From Crotalaria pallida (lineage: Eukaryota > Streptophyta > Magnoliopsida > Fabales > Fabaceae): a DNA stretch of 64,000 nucleotides. Position 1 is the first letter of the stretch; each line of letters begins with the position of its first letter. This document shows, piece by piece, positions 35,971 to 48,289 of the stretch. The DNA lies in the NCBI GenBank assembly GCA_037953625.1, contig CM075650.1:145295206-145359205 (forward strand), given 5' to 3'. The position numbers and the translations under genes are program-made. Below the pieces are notes generated by a model. That model ran no database searches. It saw only the letters and a list, made by a program, of their open reading frames with translations, and was not told where the DNA came from.

Positions 35971-38675
35971 ATCCGAGTGGATTGTCCCAGTAGAAACTCA
36001 CTGAACGCTTTGGGACTTCAAGGTTTTTATGGACCGGTATCACGAACAAATAATAACCGGTATCACGGACCAACAAGCATCAATTCGGTATACCGGCAAT
36101 TCGGCATCAATAGTCAATTAATACGTAAACGACATAACGGTTCGTCATTATGCTGCTAATTATGACATTCATGGAGCCGTTACTCTTCGGCCTTAATGCC
36201 CATCATGGCTCATCATTATAGTGTCTCCCTCCAACCACCCTATAAATACAGGTAGTGGTCAAGGTATGACCGAACTTGACATCTCTCGTTGCTTTACACA
36301 CGGCACACACACCACCCCAAAATATCCCGACTCGGTGACGGTGTTTTTTTTAACCGAGAATCCGTTATCATCGTCGAACCGGCTTGCCGGTACATGTGGG
36401 ATAACACCCCACAACATTGGCGACCACAGTGGGAGTGGCAAATTAATTCCCATCACCGCATTATCAATTATTCGAAGTCTTTGGCAAGGATTGAAGATAC
36501 AATTACAAAGCATGCAAAACGATTACATCGAAGGAAGGACACAAAGAAATAGCAATTCACTATACTGCGATGAAAAAAATATTAAAAAATACGATGCTCA
36601 TGACCACGGTGACACGACACAACACGACGATGACGAACTCGGGGAGCCATAAAATCGGTGCCAGCATGACCGGAAATTCAAACCAGAAGAGATATAGTGT
36701 GACCCACCGCCACCATGCTCATTCTTTTCACCGCACCATCTCTGGGGTTGATGGTCGTCGCTGCCTTTGCGTATGCGTTTGGGTTCATGGCTTCGCCTTG
36801 CCTATATAGATCCACCTTATATTCAAAAATGACTGTCGCCAAAGTTGATAGTTGCAGCCATGGTTGTTGCGGTTCTTGTTGCAGCCACTTTCCATAAACC
36901 CGTTTCAGGAGGAAGAAGAAGAAAGCATCGGGCTCCAAGCCCATTTCATAAAAACAATTGATGAATGAGTAGGCCCAAAGAAAACGTTCATCCATAAAGA
37001 ATAAGAGCATATTCTGAAACAGGGAAGGGATATATATCTCTCTTTTATATCCATTTATAATCATTTATAATATTTAAATGCAAAATAACTATGTTCATAT
37101 TACCATCTCACGGTAACGGTTTGTAATATATATATATATATACGCACTTACGTATCCTATTATTATTCTACAATATTTAATTACTTCACTTTTACGTAAT
37201 TTATATAATATTATTATTAAATATGACAATTCACCTATTTTCTTATAATGATTATACATCAAGCTAATATCATAATATTTTTATTGATATATAACTTATA
37301 ATTAATAGAAAAATATAACTTTGCTACTCAATGTCACTACATGATAATTGTTATTTAATATTATAATTGTTATTTTATATTGAAAGGTACAAACATGATG
37401 CCTCAATTTTCTCAGGCTAGTCTAAAAATGACTCCGGGATTCTTGTCAACGGACTATAAGCTTTTCAAGAGGAGAATAAAAAATATTCTCCATCACAATT
37501 ATTCTAGCCCATGAGGTTTTCTTAATGTACCACCCCTAATTCGACTAACCACCGAGTTAGTAGCGGTTAAAGAGATACATGATTTTTTACGATCTCTATC
37601 TCAAGAGTACTCTATGTGGACATAACTTTGATATTTTCTTCAATATTCAATATGCTTCCAAAGATGAGGAACACGTTGCTATATTCCCTTATCCGAACTC
37701 ATTTATTGACGGCGAGGAACCTCGTGTCGAGTTTCCCTATTCGCTTTAGGGTTTAGAATGAGAAGAGCTTCATGTTGAATTCCCCTTCCCGGACTCTTGC
37801 CAAGAGTGAGGAACCCTCAAATTGGGCTTCCCCCTTAGGTCTTGTATCCGGCAAGAAAGGAATCTTCATGCTAGATTTCTTCCTTCGAACTCACTAGACG
37901 ACTCGAGAAACCTTGCACCGAGTTCCCCCCTTCAAACTTTGGTTCCGGACATTGAGAATATTGTATTTTTCCCCCCTTTGGAATCAATTGAAAGATTTGA
38001 GGAATTTCTTCAGAGTTAAGGATCTATTTCATAGTCACAAAAAATTCAACGCTTATACCGGTCTTTCCTATTCATACCTCGACGCTCCTCCTTACGTCAC
38101 AACATCGAGCTGGGCGGCTACTGTTATGGATCGGTATCACGGACAAATAATAACCGGTATCATGGACCAACAAGCATCAATTCGGTATACCGGCAATTCG
38201 GCATCAATAGTCAATTAATACGTAACCGACATAAGAGTTCGTCATTATGCTGCTAATTATGGCATTCATGGAGCCGTTACTCTTCGGCCTTAATGCCCAT
38301 CTTGACTCATCATTATAGTGTCTCCCTCCAACCACCCTATAAATACAGGTAGTGACCAAGGTATGACCGAACTTGACATCTCTCGTTGCTTTACACATGG
38401 CACACACACCACCCCAAAATATCCCGACTCGGTGACGGTGTTCTTTAACCGAGAACCCGTTATCATCGTCGTATATCAACAAAATGGCTTGCCGGTACAT
38501 GTGGGATAACACCCCACAACAAAGGTCAAGGGCTCAAGTCCCAGTGAGGCAACAATTCCTGGGGAGGATCCATACCGTTGAGTCAAAGACTCGCACAGTT
38601 CGCGGATCCGAGGTGGATTAGTTGGGCCACAAAAAATGTGAAGCCCAGACACCACCTGGTTTTGATAAAAAAAAA
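35971..38675 (+). mobile_element. SINE split by an LTR retrotransposon
   Basis: The left part is 35971-36024 and the right part is 38527-38675. Together they make about 200 bp with a B-box-like GGGCTCAAGTCCC and a short A-tail. They are flanked by the direct repeat TTGCGAAAAAAAA at 35958-35970 and 38676-38688. The LTR element 36025-38521 interrupts it. The tRNA-derived head and promoter boxes point to a pol III SINE. Confidence 0.75.
36025..38521 (+). mobile_element. Short non-autonomous LTR retrotransposon, complete
   Basis: Two similar LTRs (36025-36416 and 38122-38521) bound a 1.7-kb interior. The 5-bp direct repeat AAGGT flanks the element (36020-36024 and 38522-38526). The 3' LTR starts TGTTATGGATCGG and both LTRs end CCCCACAACA; the 5' copy starts TTTTATGG, a T in place of G at the second base. 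A primer-binding-site-like TTGGCGACCACAGTGGGAG follows the 5' LTR. A TATA-like CTATAAATACAG is in each LTR. No gag or pol protein is recognisable inside, so it must move with help from another element. Confidence 0.88.
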
Positions 38676-38688
38676 TTGCGAAAAAAAA

Positions 38689-38870
38689 GGCCAACAAAAC
38701 CCAACATAATTAGTAGATGACTGAGTTTCTTAAATATGATATTATGGGTTCGATCCCTGCTATCAGTATGAAAAAGACTTTATTGATAGAGACAAAAACT
38801 TACTTTAATGATCTTTATGCCTCGAAAGAAATTAGTCTTTATTAATTTTTTCCATCACCTACACAAAAGT
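38689..38870 (+). mobile_element. Degraded SINE copy
   Basis: This resembles the SINE at 39566-39756 with many changes. It keeps GGCCAACA, TTAGTAGATGACTGAG and the B-box GGGTTCGATCCCTGC. It abuts the tail of the split SINE just upstream. Confidence 0.65.
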
Positions 38871-38907
38871 TTTAGGGTTGACATTTTCAATGCTCCTAAC
38901 AACTCCA

Positions 38908-39084
38908 TGATTTCTGTCATGCATATGTTTTCATTGGTTGAAAAATCATTCATCGAATTTTGTGGTATAACACTAGTACAATATAGCACACCTTATGATT
39001 TCTGTCATGCATATGTTTTCATTGGTTGAAAAATCATTCATCGAATTTTGTGGTATAACACTAGTACAATATAGCACACCTTAT
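38908..39084 (+). repeat. 88-bp perfect tandem duplication
   Basis: The segment beginning TGATTTCTGTCATGCATATG occurs at 38908-38995 and again at 38996-39083 without visible differences. Confidence 0.9.
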
Positions 39085-39448
39085 ATACTAATTGTAACAC
39101 TTTTTTCTCCTCTCTTTTTAGTTATTTTTCTATTTTTTATTTATAAATTATAGTTAAGAATTATCTCAACATCCTTCACTCTTCTACTTAATAAAATATA
39201 TAAATATTTGTTTCATCTTACTGAGTATTAATAATTACTAATGAATATTGTATTTTATTTTTATATTTGTAAGATTCAGAAACTAGCACAAAAGAATTCA
39301 AGAAGAGGTATTGAAAGAGTGGAGAAACATCAACTTGTGGAAATTGTAAGATTTACTCTTGTAATGGACATGCTTAAACGTGTACTTGTCTTATTTTTTC
39401 ATAACTTAAAAAAAATATCTATTTTTTTTTTAAATAATGGACAAGGAT

Positions 39449-39453
<5 letters not shown>

Positions 39454-39500
<47 letters not shown>
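39454..39500. repeat. TA microsatellite
   Basis: An uninterrupted TA run of about 45 bases. Confidence 0.95.
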
Positions 39501-39503
<3 letters not shown>

Positions 39504-39565
39504 CTTAATAAGTGAAAATTGACACTTTTTCATTTATGCTCATTAGATTCTAAAAGTGCAAGGTG

Positions 39566-39756
39566 TAACCAACAAAGGCCAGCACAGTTGGTAGATAGCT
39601 GGGTTCCTTAAGCATGATGTCAGGGGTTCGATCCCTGCCGTGGGCATGGAAAAGGCTTTGTTGGTAGAAGCAAAACCCACTTCGGTGATCTCTACGCCTC
39701 GGAGGGGATTAGTCTTCGGCTGTCGGCTGGGGATACCCTTGGTGTACACAAAAAAA
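39566..39756 (+). mobile_element. Intact tRNA-derived SINE
   Basis: The head reads GGCCAGCACAGTTGGTAGAT, with an A-box-like region, and a consensus pol III B-box GGGTTCGATCCC lies at about 39627. It ends in an A-run. Perfect 21-bp direct repeats flank it (39545-39565 and 39757-39777), typical of LINE-driven insertion and a sign of a young copy. Confidence 0.9.
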
Positions 39757-40435
39757 AGATTCTAAAAGTGCAAGGTGCATTTCAGAGAAACTTCCCCATA
39801 TTTATGAGTTTATTTTTAGAAGTATGATGTGTTTGGTAAGTTTTATTTTCATATTTAATTATTTTATTATTGGGGTATTACATCGATACCCTTTGTAGAA
39901 AAAGGGTTGGTGTACCATGTATAGCTAACCAATAAAATAGTGACACTTGTGCTTCCATGTCACATGCGGCAAACACAATTACCAATTACAAATTTTGCAA
40001 TTAAACCCTTGTAATATTTCGGTAAAAACAACATTCACAAAATTCAAAACTCACTTCACGTTATTTTCTTTTTCCTCGATACCTCATCTCCCACAAACAT
40101 CATCTTCTTCCATACTTCATATCTTTATCACTCATTAAGGAACTTCGGCATTGATGTTCATAGAGCAAAGTTGCAACCTTAATATCTTTCTTTTTTTTAA
40201 GATGTGTGTTGATGTATAATATTGTGGAGCCTTCACCAAATTGAACTAGATTGAACGAATTTGTTAAACACATATAGCTTTTATCTTCACAGATCAAACT
40301 CCACATTGAACCAAAAGTAAGGACATTTTGTTATGCTAAGTCCTTGGTTTGAGATCCATTCAGTAGTACAATCCAAAAAACCTCATTGCACAAGTCACAA
40401 ACAAATTTGGACACAAGTTTGCTCTTAATAATATG

Positions 40436-41372
40436 CTGTGAAGCATGGGTACTCCAAAAATGGAGTCGTATGCGTACCGGGTACGGGTACGGCGTGGGTA
40501 TGGCTGGGTACGTACCCGCCCAAACAAAAAAAATTAAAAAAAAATTGGGTACTTCCTACGGTATGGTGGGTACTTCCATGGGTACGGCTGACCACAAATA
40601 GTTTTTTTTTTTTATTTTGAAACCCCAATTTTTAGGTTTTGAACCCCCCAAAACCTAATCCCATACCAGGCCTCGGTTCATTTTTCCATTTCTCCCCCGT
40701 TATCATCAAAACCCATTTCTCCATTTCTTCCCCAAAGGCCAAAACCCTAATGCTCTTCACTCCTCCCCTAGTTCCGGCGGCGCCGCGGCGGTGAGCTCTC
40801 TCTCTCCTTCTTCGTCGTTCGTTGCTCCTTGTGTTCTGCTTGTTGCTGTCGCTGCTGCTCGTGGTGGTTCACGCTGCTGTCGCTGCTGCTCCGTTTGTTC
40901 GCTGCTGCTACTCCGTTAGTCGCTCCCAGCTCCGCCGTTCTTCTTCTCCCTAGTACTTTCTTTTATTTTCTTTTTTAGTTATGTTTTTTTTTAAAAAAAA
41001 TTGTTGTTGAAGCTTGGTTGTTCTCTTGTGCTATTTTATTATGAAATTGAATGGATAATGCATGTGTATCTCGTTTTATTTTGTGCTATTTTTTATCATT
41101 TGCATATGGTTAATTGTTAGAAAGTGCAAATATTATAGGTTGTGTAGTTATTGTTGCAGGAAAAAAATTAAAATCCTATGAATATTAATTTTTAACTTAG
41201 TGATTTTACTTTTTGAATTTTTTATAAAATTTAAATATAATTATAATAATAAAATAAATGATTAGATATATATATATATATATAAACGTACCTGTACCCT
41301 AATTTTTTAGAGAATGTCGTACCACGTATCCGTACCGGGTACCGGTACCGTACCCGTACTCGTGCAACACAG
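40436..41372. mobile_element. Non-autonomous hAT-type element
   Basis: The inverted ends read CTGTGAAGCATGGGTACT and, on the other side, the complement of CTGTGTTGCACGAGTACGGG, with many GGTACC/GGGTAC repeats inward. The perfect 8-bp direct repeat ATAATATG flanks it (40428-40435 and 41373-41380). The middle holds a C/T- and GCTGCT-rich stretch (40640-40960) resembling a gene leader but no hAT transposase domain. Confidence 0.88.
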
Positions 41373-42065
41373 ATAATATGTTATTAAGTTATAACATTCT
41401 TGTGGTACTTACTGTTTAAGTGTTTGGTTAAACCTCAAGTGAAAGAAATCTCGATGCCTATCAAACTGAAGCTTCATAGTGTTGTGTGTGCAATTGATTG
41501 TGCCTACATTACCTGTTTAAAAACATGCTCTAAGGGCTTAAGTGTAAAGTTTGTAATTTGTGATTGTGCTATCTGATATGGCATGCAAGCACACCTGTCA
41601 CTATTTTATTGGATCAACTATAGAGGGTATATACCAGGATACAAATGACTGACCAAGGATTCATATCTAACATGGTTACGGATTCCATATTTAACATTAG
41701 TTGTCCAATCCTCACCAAAACAAGTTGGCATAATAATATTCAATTTGAAGGGGCAATTACACTTCTTGGTTCCAGTTTTACACTTTAGCTTTTTTTTGAA
41801 GGCTTGTAAACTTCGCTCCTTTCACAAGCAAATATTACCCTTTGTCCCTTAGCTTCCATATTTCCTTTCCTAAATATGACTTTGATACCTTCGGAACAAA
41901 AGCTAGACCATATCAAACTGTATGAACCCATTCAACAATTTCATTCTGATTTTTAAAAAGTACATTTGCATAAAATGTACTACTATAATGATGAAACTCT
42001 TCCGATATAACTTCATTTTGGTCAAGATGATGCGTATCCCTACATCAAGCATCTCCTTGCCAGGT

Positions 42066-42330
42066 GAGAAAGAGTAGTGTCAATCATCCTCGTTTTCATC
42101 CATGAACGCTATACGAAAGAATATATTTACATGAGTTATTATTAGGTCAAAATGTGGGCATTGAATTAATGTTTTAACACCGAGAAGTCGAAAAATAACA
42201 TGATATATTCCGAAAGAAACTATCAGAATGCATATAATTGCTTTTCAACACTAGCCAGTTGTAATGTGTATTTCATGTTCTAAGACCCAAATGTCAAAAC
42301 ATTTCTTTAATAAAATAAAAAAACATGCTC
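42066..42330 (+). repeat. Dispersed direct repeat, copy 2
   Basis: Second copy of the repeat at 35266-35530, same orientation, mismatches and small indels. Confidence 0.85.
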
Positions 42331-43805
42331 TGACACCGCGTGGTTGGAATATATATGTAACCGAAAAAAATGTATGGTGTTTATGGAAACATACCTTTAA
42401 AGCTCATGTAACTAATGTCTAACAAGAGTATCTCGGAAAGTAAAGAAACTATTGTAATTGTCAAGAGGTGTTGAATGAGAGTTATGGAGATGAAGATGAT
42501 GTTGAATGAGAGTGTGGAAGAAAAAAGGTTTGGAGTTTAGACTTTAGAGTTGTAGAGGTTTCTTTATTGTAAAGAAGATAGTGGATAGAGGAATGGATCG
42601 GAGGAAAAATAAGAGATAATGTCATTTTTTATTTTTCATTTCATTAATGGAATTCAAAAATTTTGTGATGGGAGTAAACAATTAATTCTCTCTCGAAAAT
42701 ACACATTTGTTTAGACAACTTTTATATTTTTACAACTTTTTTTTTTACATCTTATTTATTTATAACTTTCTTTTTTTCTATCTCCACTACAACAGAAAAG
42801 TGAAACAACAGTGTTTGAAAACAACAAATAACAGCATTTGCGAAGTGCGGTTGAATCCAGTGCAGTAGAAAGTGGTACCAGAAACAACGGCGCTTCACAA
42901 ATGCTGTAGAAAGCTCGTGTTCGCTAAGCTGATATGCACAGTTTACAGCGCTTATATGCTAGAAGCGCTGTAAATTCGCATATTTTTTACTGCATTTGCT
43001 TTAATAAGCGTTGTAGATATGAAATTAGTGGCTATTTTCTACTGCATTTGTTAAAGTGAGCGCTGTAAATTCCTTTATTTTCTACTGCACTTGCCTAAAC
43101 AAGCGCTGTAAATGAATTTATATAATTTTTTTTTGCTCATATATATTGATGTTTGTTTAAATTTTAAACTTGTTATTGGATATATTAATGAAATCAAATA
43201 ATTGATCAAAAAATAGTAACATAAATTTCAATTGAGTTGGAAAAAGTACTAAAATTAAATAATATAATTGAAAGGGTTTCTAATTAAATACATCTCTAAT
43301 TAATCCAGAATCCTTGTTCCAATCAAAAACATACTAATGGAAATAAATAAAATATCAAAAGCATCATATCCATTGTATTATCCAATTCTTCACAAGAGCA
43401 TCCACATAGTCTTGAGAACTCAAAATTATACTATTGCATAAACAAAAAAAAAATAGCTAAAAGAAATATATCCCTCCTTCTATTGCTTTCTCTTAGCTTG
43501 CTGCTCCTGATTGTTCTTTAATTAATTAAACTATTAGTTACTCCTTCATATCTGCATATGTGAAAAACACACAAATAAATAAGAATAAATTATTAGAACC
43601 AACGAAAAAGAACTATCGCACTTGGCAAGGCAAAAAACCAAAAAAACCTGATCCACCCTAGTACATTGATGCAGCAAAACGCCAACTGATACAGCCTGCT
43701 CCTAATACAAATAAAAGCTAAAAGAGTTCATGAATCAGAGCTAGCATAACACATAATCAGAGTATAGAACTTGTGCCCAAATCTGTAAATATACCCCTTA
43801 GTCCT

Positions 43806-45075
43806 TGTTGATACCTCAATATTTGGTAGCCCAAATTACAAGGCCCAAATCATGTAAGGGCCCAGAAGTTGTCAAACAAAAATAAAGTAATAAAGATACT
43901 GAGGAAAGCGCGCCAACTCCGGGAATCGTCCAAGGCGACACACACTCACGGCGACGGCTACCAAGGCGGCACTTCCCGATAAGGTGCCCAGAAGAAAGAG
44001 TAAAGCGCACTAGTGGCGGTAAACGCCATGTGTCATCCCAAAGTGTCTCAGATGCCACAGAAACCCGAGGAGAACATCGGGATAAACGAAGGCGAGTCGG
44101 AGGCAGAAGCTCACAGAAGGCGCACACGTGACCAGCCAAGGGCGACATAGCCATCCGAGGCTGCGACGGTTTGCAAAGTAAGCCAGAAAGGAATCTTTTA
44201 TTCACCCAAGGCAAAGCCGAGGGGAGTAAGACTTGGAGTCCTCTCCTTCTCCGTAATCATCAAATGTCAAAGCCAAGAATGGTAAAGAAGACAAAGCCAC
44301 TGAAAAGGTGCTCTGAATACATAATGCAAGGAGTCATTAACCAACAGACAAAGAAGAGCGAGCAAGGAGCACTGGTCCAAAGCACCAGTATAAATAAGAG
44401 GAAGAAAAGAGAATCAGGAGGAACAGGGTAGAGCCCCGGAAGGCCACCCCCCCAAAAGGTCGAGAGATGCCAGAAGACAAGAGGAACAATACCCCAAAGC
44501 GACAATAGCTGCAATACGATACACACAATATGCACCAAAAGTTACAAAAAGCTCCTCCCTCTGGAAAGCGGAGAGAAAGCATGAGAAGTAAGAGAGAAGC
44601 TCGAAGGGGAAAAACTTCCCAGCAAACACAAGAGACATCACTCCTCCCCCGGAAGCACCCTCTGCAAAGGGGTGCCATGGAGAAGTAAGAGACGGAATAA
44701 GCAACGAAGGAGAAACAGAAAAGGAGGAAAAGCCAGAAAGCGTGCACCTCCAGCAACCATCGTAAAAGCCAAGACGAGGGGGTCAGAATACCCAGAAAGC
44801 GCTGTAACCAACAATGGTTACAACACGGAAGGTGTACAGCGAAAAGGAAAGGAAGCTCCCCTTCTGAAACCCAAGATTTAGCAATGCAAAAGGGGTGTAA
44901 AGCCAAAGCGCACACCCCTCCCTTTGTAAAATACCATGAACGTGGGAACCATTTCCTTGTATCGACCCCTCTGTATCTCGTCTCAGTATAATAAAAGCCT
45001 AAAGCTTCATCAAGTTTACGAACCCATTATCTCTTTTAATTAAACAATCATTATCGCATAAAGCGGTCCGAAACA
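43806..45075 (+). mobile_element. Solo LTR inside CACTA-2
   Basis: The 1270-bp sequence starts TGTTGATACCTC and ends CCGAAACA. Perfect 5-bp direct repeats GTCCT flank it (43801-43805 and 45076-45080). A TATA box (AGTATAAATAAG, about 44387) and an AATAAAAG signal (about 44990) fit LTR promoter and polyadenylation functions. The longer open frames on both strands within it are chance. Confidence 0.88.
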
Positions 45076-45131
45076 GTCCTAACACCATAACTTACTGATT
45101 ATATGATATTTAAGACATAACGAGCCCACTC

Positions 45132-45287
45132 TTACTTGAGTTTAGTAAGCATATCCTCGGTGTATTTCAAGCATTGGAAACGACATAATGTAGCCGGAAG
45201 CCTTATGTTTTGACATTGTTCAATGATCTCCCTCATGAAATACATGACATAATAGCCGCAATCAATGGAATTATCTTGGCAAGGGCA
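45132..45287 (-). pseudogene. Ulp1-type SUMO protease C-terminal exon
   Basis: After an acceptor at 45288-45289 the exon reads DNSIDCGYYVMYFMREIIEQ, then CRFQCLKYTEDMLTKLK and a TAA at 45132-45134. D-C-G is the motif around the catalytic cysteine of the C48 (Ulp1) family, preceded by the Q of the oxyanion hole. The His and Asp exons are not recognisable nearby; the solo LTR lies just below. Ulp1-like genes are frequent cargo of plant CACTA and MULE elements. Confidence 0.72.
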
Positions 45288-45595
45288 CTATAAAACAAAA
45301 ATTAAAAAGAAAAAAATGAAATTTTGAAACATATTAATTATAAATAATTTGTTTGAAGTTTTGCTAATACCTTACTCTAAGAGATAACACGTTATAATTC
45401 TTGAATGAAGAAGAATGCCAACACAATCAACAAAAGAACTGGTCCCTTTCATTCCATGCCCAAAACAGCAAAAAGTTTTCAACATACTCATGGAAAATTC
45501 ACTAGATTTGAAACTAAAAAACTCTCAATCAGAAAAATACGTTATAAGACAAACTAAACAAAATTGAAAACAAATAAGATAATGAAACAACTTAC

Positions 45596-47323
45596 TCTAA
45601 GAGATAACAACTGATCCTGCATTACCTTATTGTGACCTCTTACATTGCTAAGGCTCTCAACAATGGTTGCTTTCTCTATTTCGAGTGGCTTATGTGCTTC
45701 ATTAGCAATATCAAGATCTGATTGAAGACGACTATTGTACTGCTGCAAGCTTATGTTATACTCCTAAGATCGTTTGTACAAGTCCTCGTTAGAAATTGCC
45801 TGCAAAAATCAACAATTTCAAAAGGGAAAAACTGTGAGGGAATCTGCAGGAATCAAATCAAACAACCAATAAACATGAAATATCATTAAATCTAGAGCAG
45901 AATTTACTCAAAGTGAAATATTTTTGTATAACTTGGTGGCAAGGTACAATATATAGCAAGTAACTGTGACATTAAGAATCTAACATAGTATTACCTTCTG
46001 CTCAGCAACTGACTTCTGATCCAAAACTTTATCAAGTTCAGCTGATTTGTCATCCCTATCTTTCTCAGCTGGCTTTCTTTTCTTTTTGATAACAATTAAT
46101 TGCATCCTAGTTGCCAACCCACACCCATCAGGCAAAAAAAAAAAGCTTGAGATATTCAATCAAAATGTATAAGTAGGCACCTTACCAACTTATCTGATTC
46201 TTCCTTCACAATTCTCTCTTCTAAAGAAGAAATGGTCTTCCTTAAATCAGATATAGTCTCATTCAACTCCTCCGTCTTTTTTTTCCATCTTGACCTCTGA
46301 GAAAACACACATCTATCGTGATTCAATGAATGTTCTTTTGTCATAAATATTTGAACTTGACACCAAAGACAACAAGCAGGTACTGTGTAGTTGTCTAGGG
46401 ACCATATCAACAACAAAAAACAAAAGTCTTCAACAACAGAAAACCATTAAAATTACTAGATAATTACACCAAAGAATGTCAGTCCCTATTTTCGAGTAAT
46501 CTAATTCACATAATTACTTGCTGCTGGTGACACAGCAATGCAGCATAGAAGAATGCATAACATGATGTTCTGCTCAACACAGTAAGTACATCACAAATTG
46601 TGTCTACATGACATTTTACTAATCAAAATACTTGATGCTGCAAAACCAAATAAATGCTTCAATAGCAGTTGAGAAGCTAGCATCCAAAGACAGGTTTAAG
46701 AATATATTTTCAGTAGCATATCAAATCAACTTATCACTAAAAACCACAAAAGTAAAGAGAATTTACCGGTATCACTGCACTTCTTCTCAACAGACTCTAG
46801 TTCAGACTGAAGCTTTTCTTTTTCTTGAACATAACCTTCTTCAACCTTTATATACCAACGAACACAGAGCTTAAGCCGTTTAATATAATCAGCCATCTGC
46901 TCCTGTTTTTTCTGCAAAATAAGTCGGGAAAATAATGAAACACCTACCTCAAAGGACCCCAAATAAAATCTACAGCCAACAATAAACATTAATAAAATTA
47001 AGAATCAAGAATCACCCAAATAATGATACATAAATTCAGCTAGATTAGATTAGGCTAACCTTATTATCAAAGAGGTCCGCCTTTTTCCGCTTCTCATTCA
47101 GCAATGCCTCTACGTCCTCTTTCATGAACTCGATAACACTATTACATTCTGGACCCTGATTGTTGCCAACATCACTCCCAGATGCATTAGAATCGGACCG
47201 AAATTTCAACGAAGAAAGCGGCGCTCTGGCCCTGCCGCTAGTGGCACCTTGTCGTTCCATCTTTTCAGCTCCGATTCTTCCACGCTTGTCCACAAATAAA
47301 TCGTCCGTGGCACCTCCCTTTTT
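45596..47323 (-). pseudogene. Captured N-terminal/stalk exons of a kinesin-14 (ATK1-like)
   Basis: Five exons run on the minus strand. Exon 47060-47323 reads GGATDDLFVDKRGRIGAEK, then CNSVIEFMKEDVEALLNEK. Exon 46766-46911 reads QEQMADYIKRLKLCVRW. Exon 46186-46296 reads KTEELNETISDLRKTISSL. An exon near 45995-46075 is followed by 45596-45799 (YNSRLQSDLDIANEA, LSNVRGHNKVMQDQLLSL). This is the neck-distal coiled-coil stalk of plant minus-end-directed kinesin-14 motors, which focus spindle microtubules. The C-terminal motor domain is absent. The last exon has an in-frame TAG (KRS-stop-EYN) where the family has Leu-Gln. Introns are kept, so the capture was of DNA. Confidence 0.8.
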
Positions 47324-47498
47324 CTGAAATCAACTCTTAGGTGTCCTTCCCCCAAGGAGGTGACATATTTATGTTTTCTAATTTGCTCTGATTTTTTTCT
47401 TAATATAAATTGTTTATCCACTACAAGTATGATATATATTTCCTTTTCCTTTTTCTTATTTCCAATACTTACTTCCACTAGAATATTATTCTATTAGC

Positions 47499-47680
47499 AT
47501 TTTTTTTATGAAACACAGGGGCTAAGCGCCCAAAACACCAACAAACCTACATCCCTCTATAAAACAAGGTAGCTGCTGAATTAGCCATGAGGGGCAAAGT
47601 AATAAAACTAGGAACTACATCATAAATCTTAAAACTAAACTCCAGGTTGTGTGCATAATTTGCCAAAGCGTCAGCCACTT
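47499..47680 (-). mobile_element. 5'-truncated LINE insertion in CACTA-2
   Basis: The minus strand encodes the end of a LINE RNase H domain (ADALANYAHNLEFSF, then MANSAATLFYRGM and stop), followed by a short A-tail (T-run at 47500-47507 on plus). A perfect 16-bp direct repeat ATATTATTCTATTAGC flanks it (47483-47498 and 47681-47696). Confidence 0.88.
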
Positions 47681-48289
47681 ATATTATTCTATTAGCTGAT
47701 TATACAAAAATGCATCAAACTGAAGAGAGAAACGGTTGTACGTCACTAAAAATTACTAAAGACTGAAAAATAAAGAATTCTGATAATGAATGAGTAATTT
47801 ATCAGAAAATACAGACAAATAGTTTCCCGACAATGAAGAATATTAATGGAGGAGCAAAAATTATTAAAGACAAAATTGTTGAAGTGATTGTTTAAAGAAT
47901 TCCAGATTGTGCGACAGAATCATTGATAATCAACAGTGATGGAGGAGCAAAATTCAACCAAATTGAGATGACAACAATATGGTCACTCCTAATCCAATTT
48001 ACAATCATCAATTTCGAAATGTGAAGTTTTGCAACTGATGATCAGCAGATATGGTAATAGTCTGATCTGATCATTCTCTTAACACTCTCATCAACTTCAG
48101 AAAGCTAATGCTAACAAGTTGGATAATAATAGATAAAAGTTCAAGCGAAAAGTCAAATTTTTATTTAAAGATTTCAATTTAACAATATTCATAGCAATGG
48201 AATGATGTACCTAACTCACAAAGGACCGAAAGATATGACAACAATGTGTTACCTTGGAAGGAAAGAGGAATGTTGATATGAACACGGCG

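Noticed and set aside
36221..36809. Overlapping plus-strand frames in the short LTR element
   Set aside because: They begin in the LTR and show no gag or pol motif.
39566..39756. tRNA gene suggested by the GGTTCGATCCC box
   Set aside because: The B-box belongs to a SINE with a long tail and target duplications; no cloverleaf or anticodon arm is evident.
44337..44915. 192-codon open frame on the minus strand
   Set aside because: It lies wholly within the solo LTR, overlaps other frames on both strands, and its Cys/Leu/Phe/Ser-rich translation has no domain.
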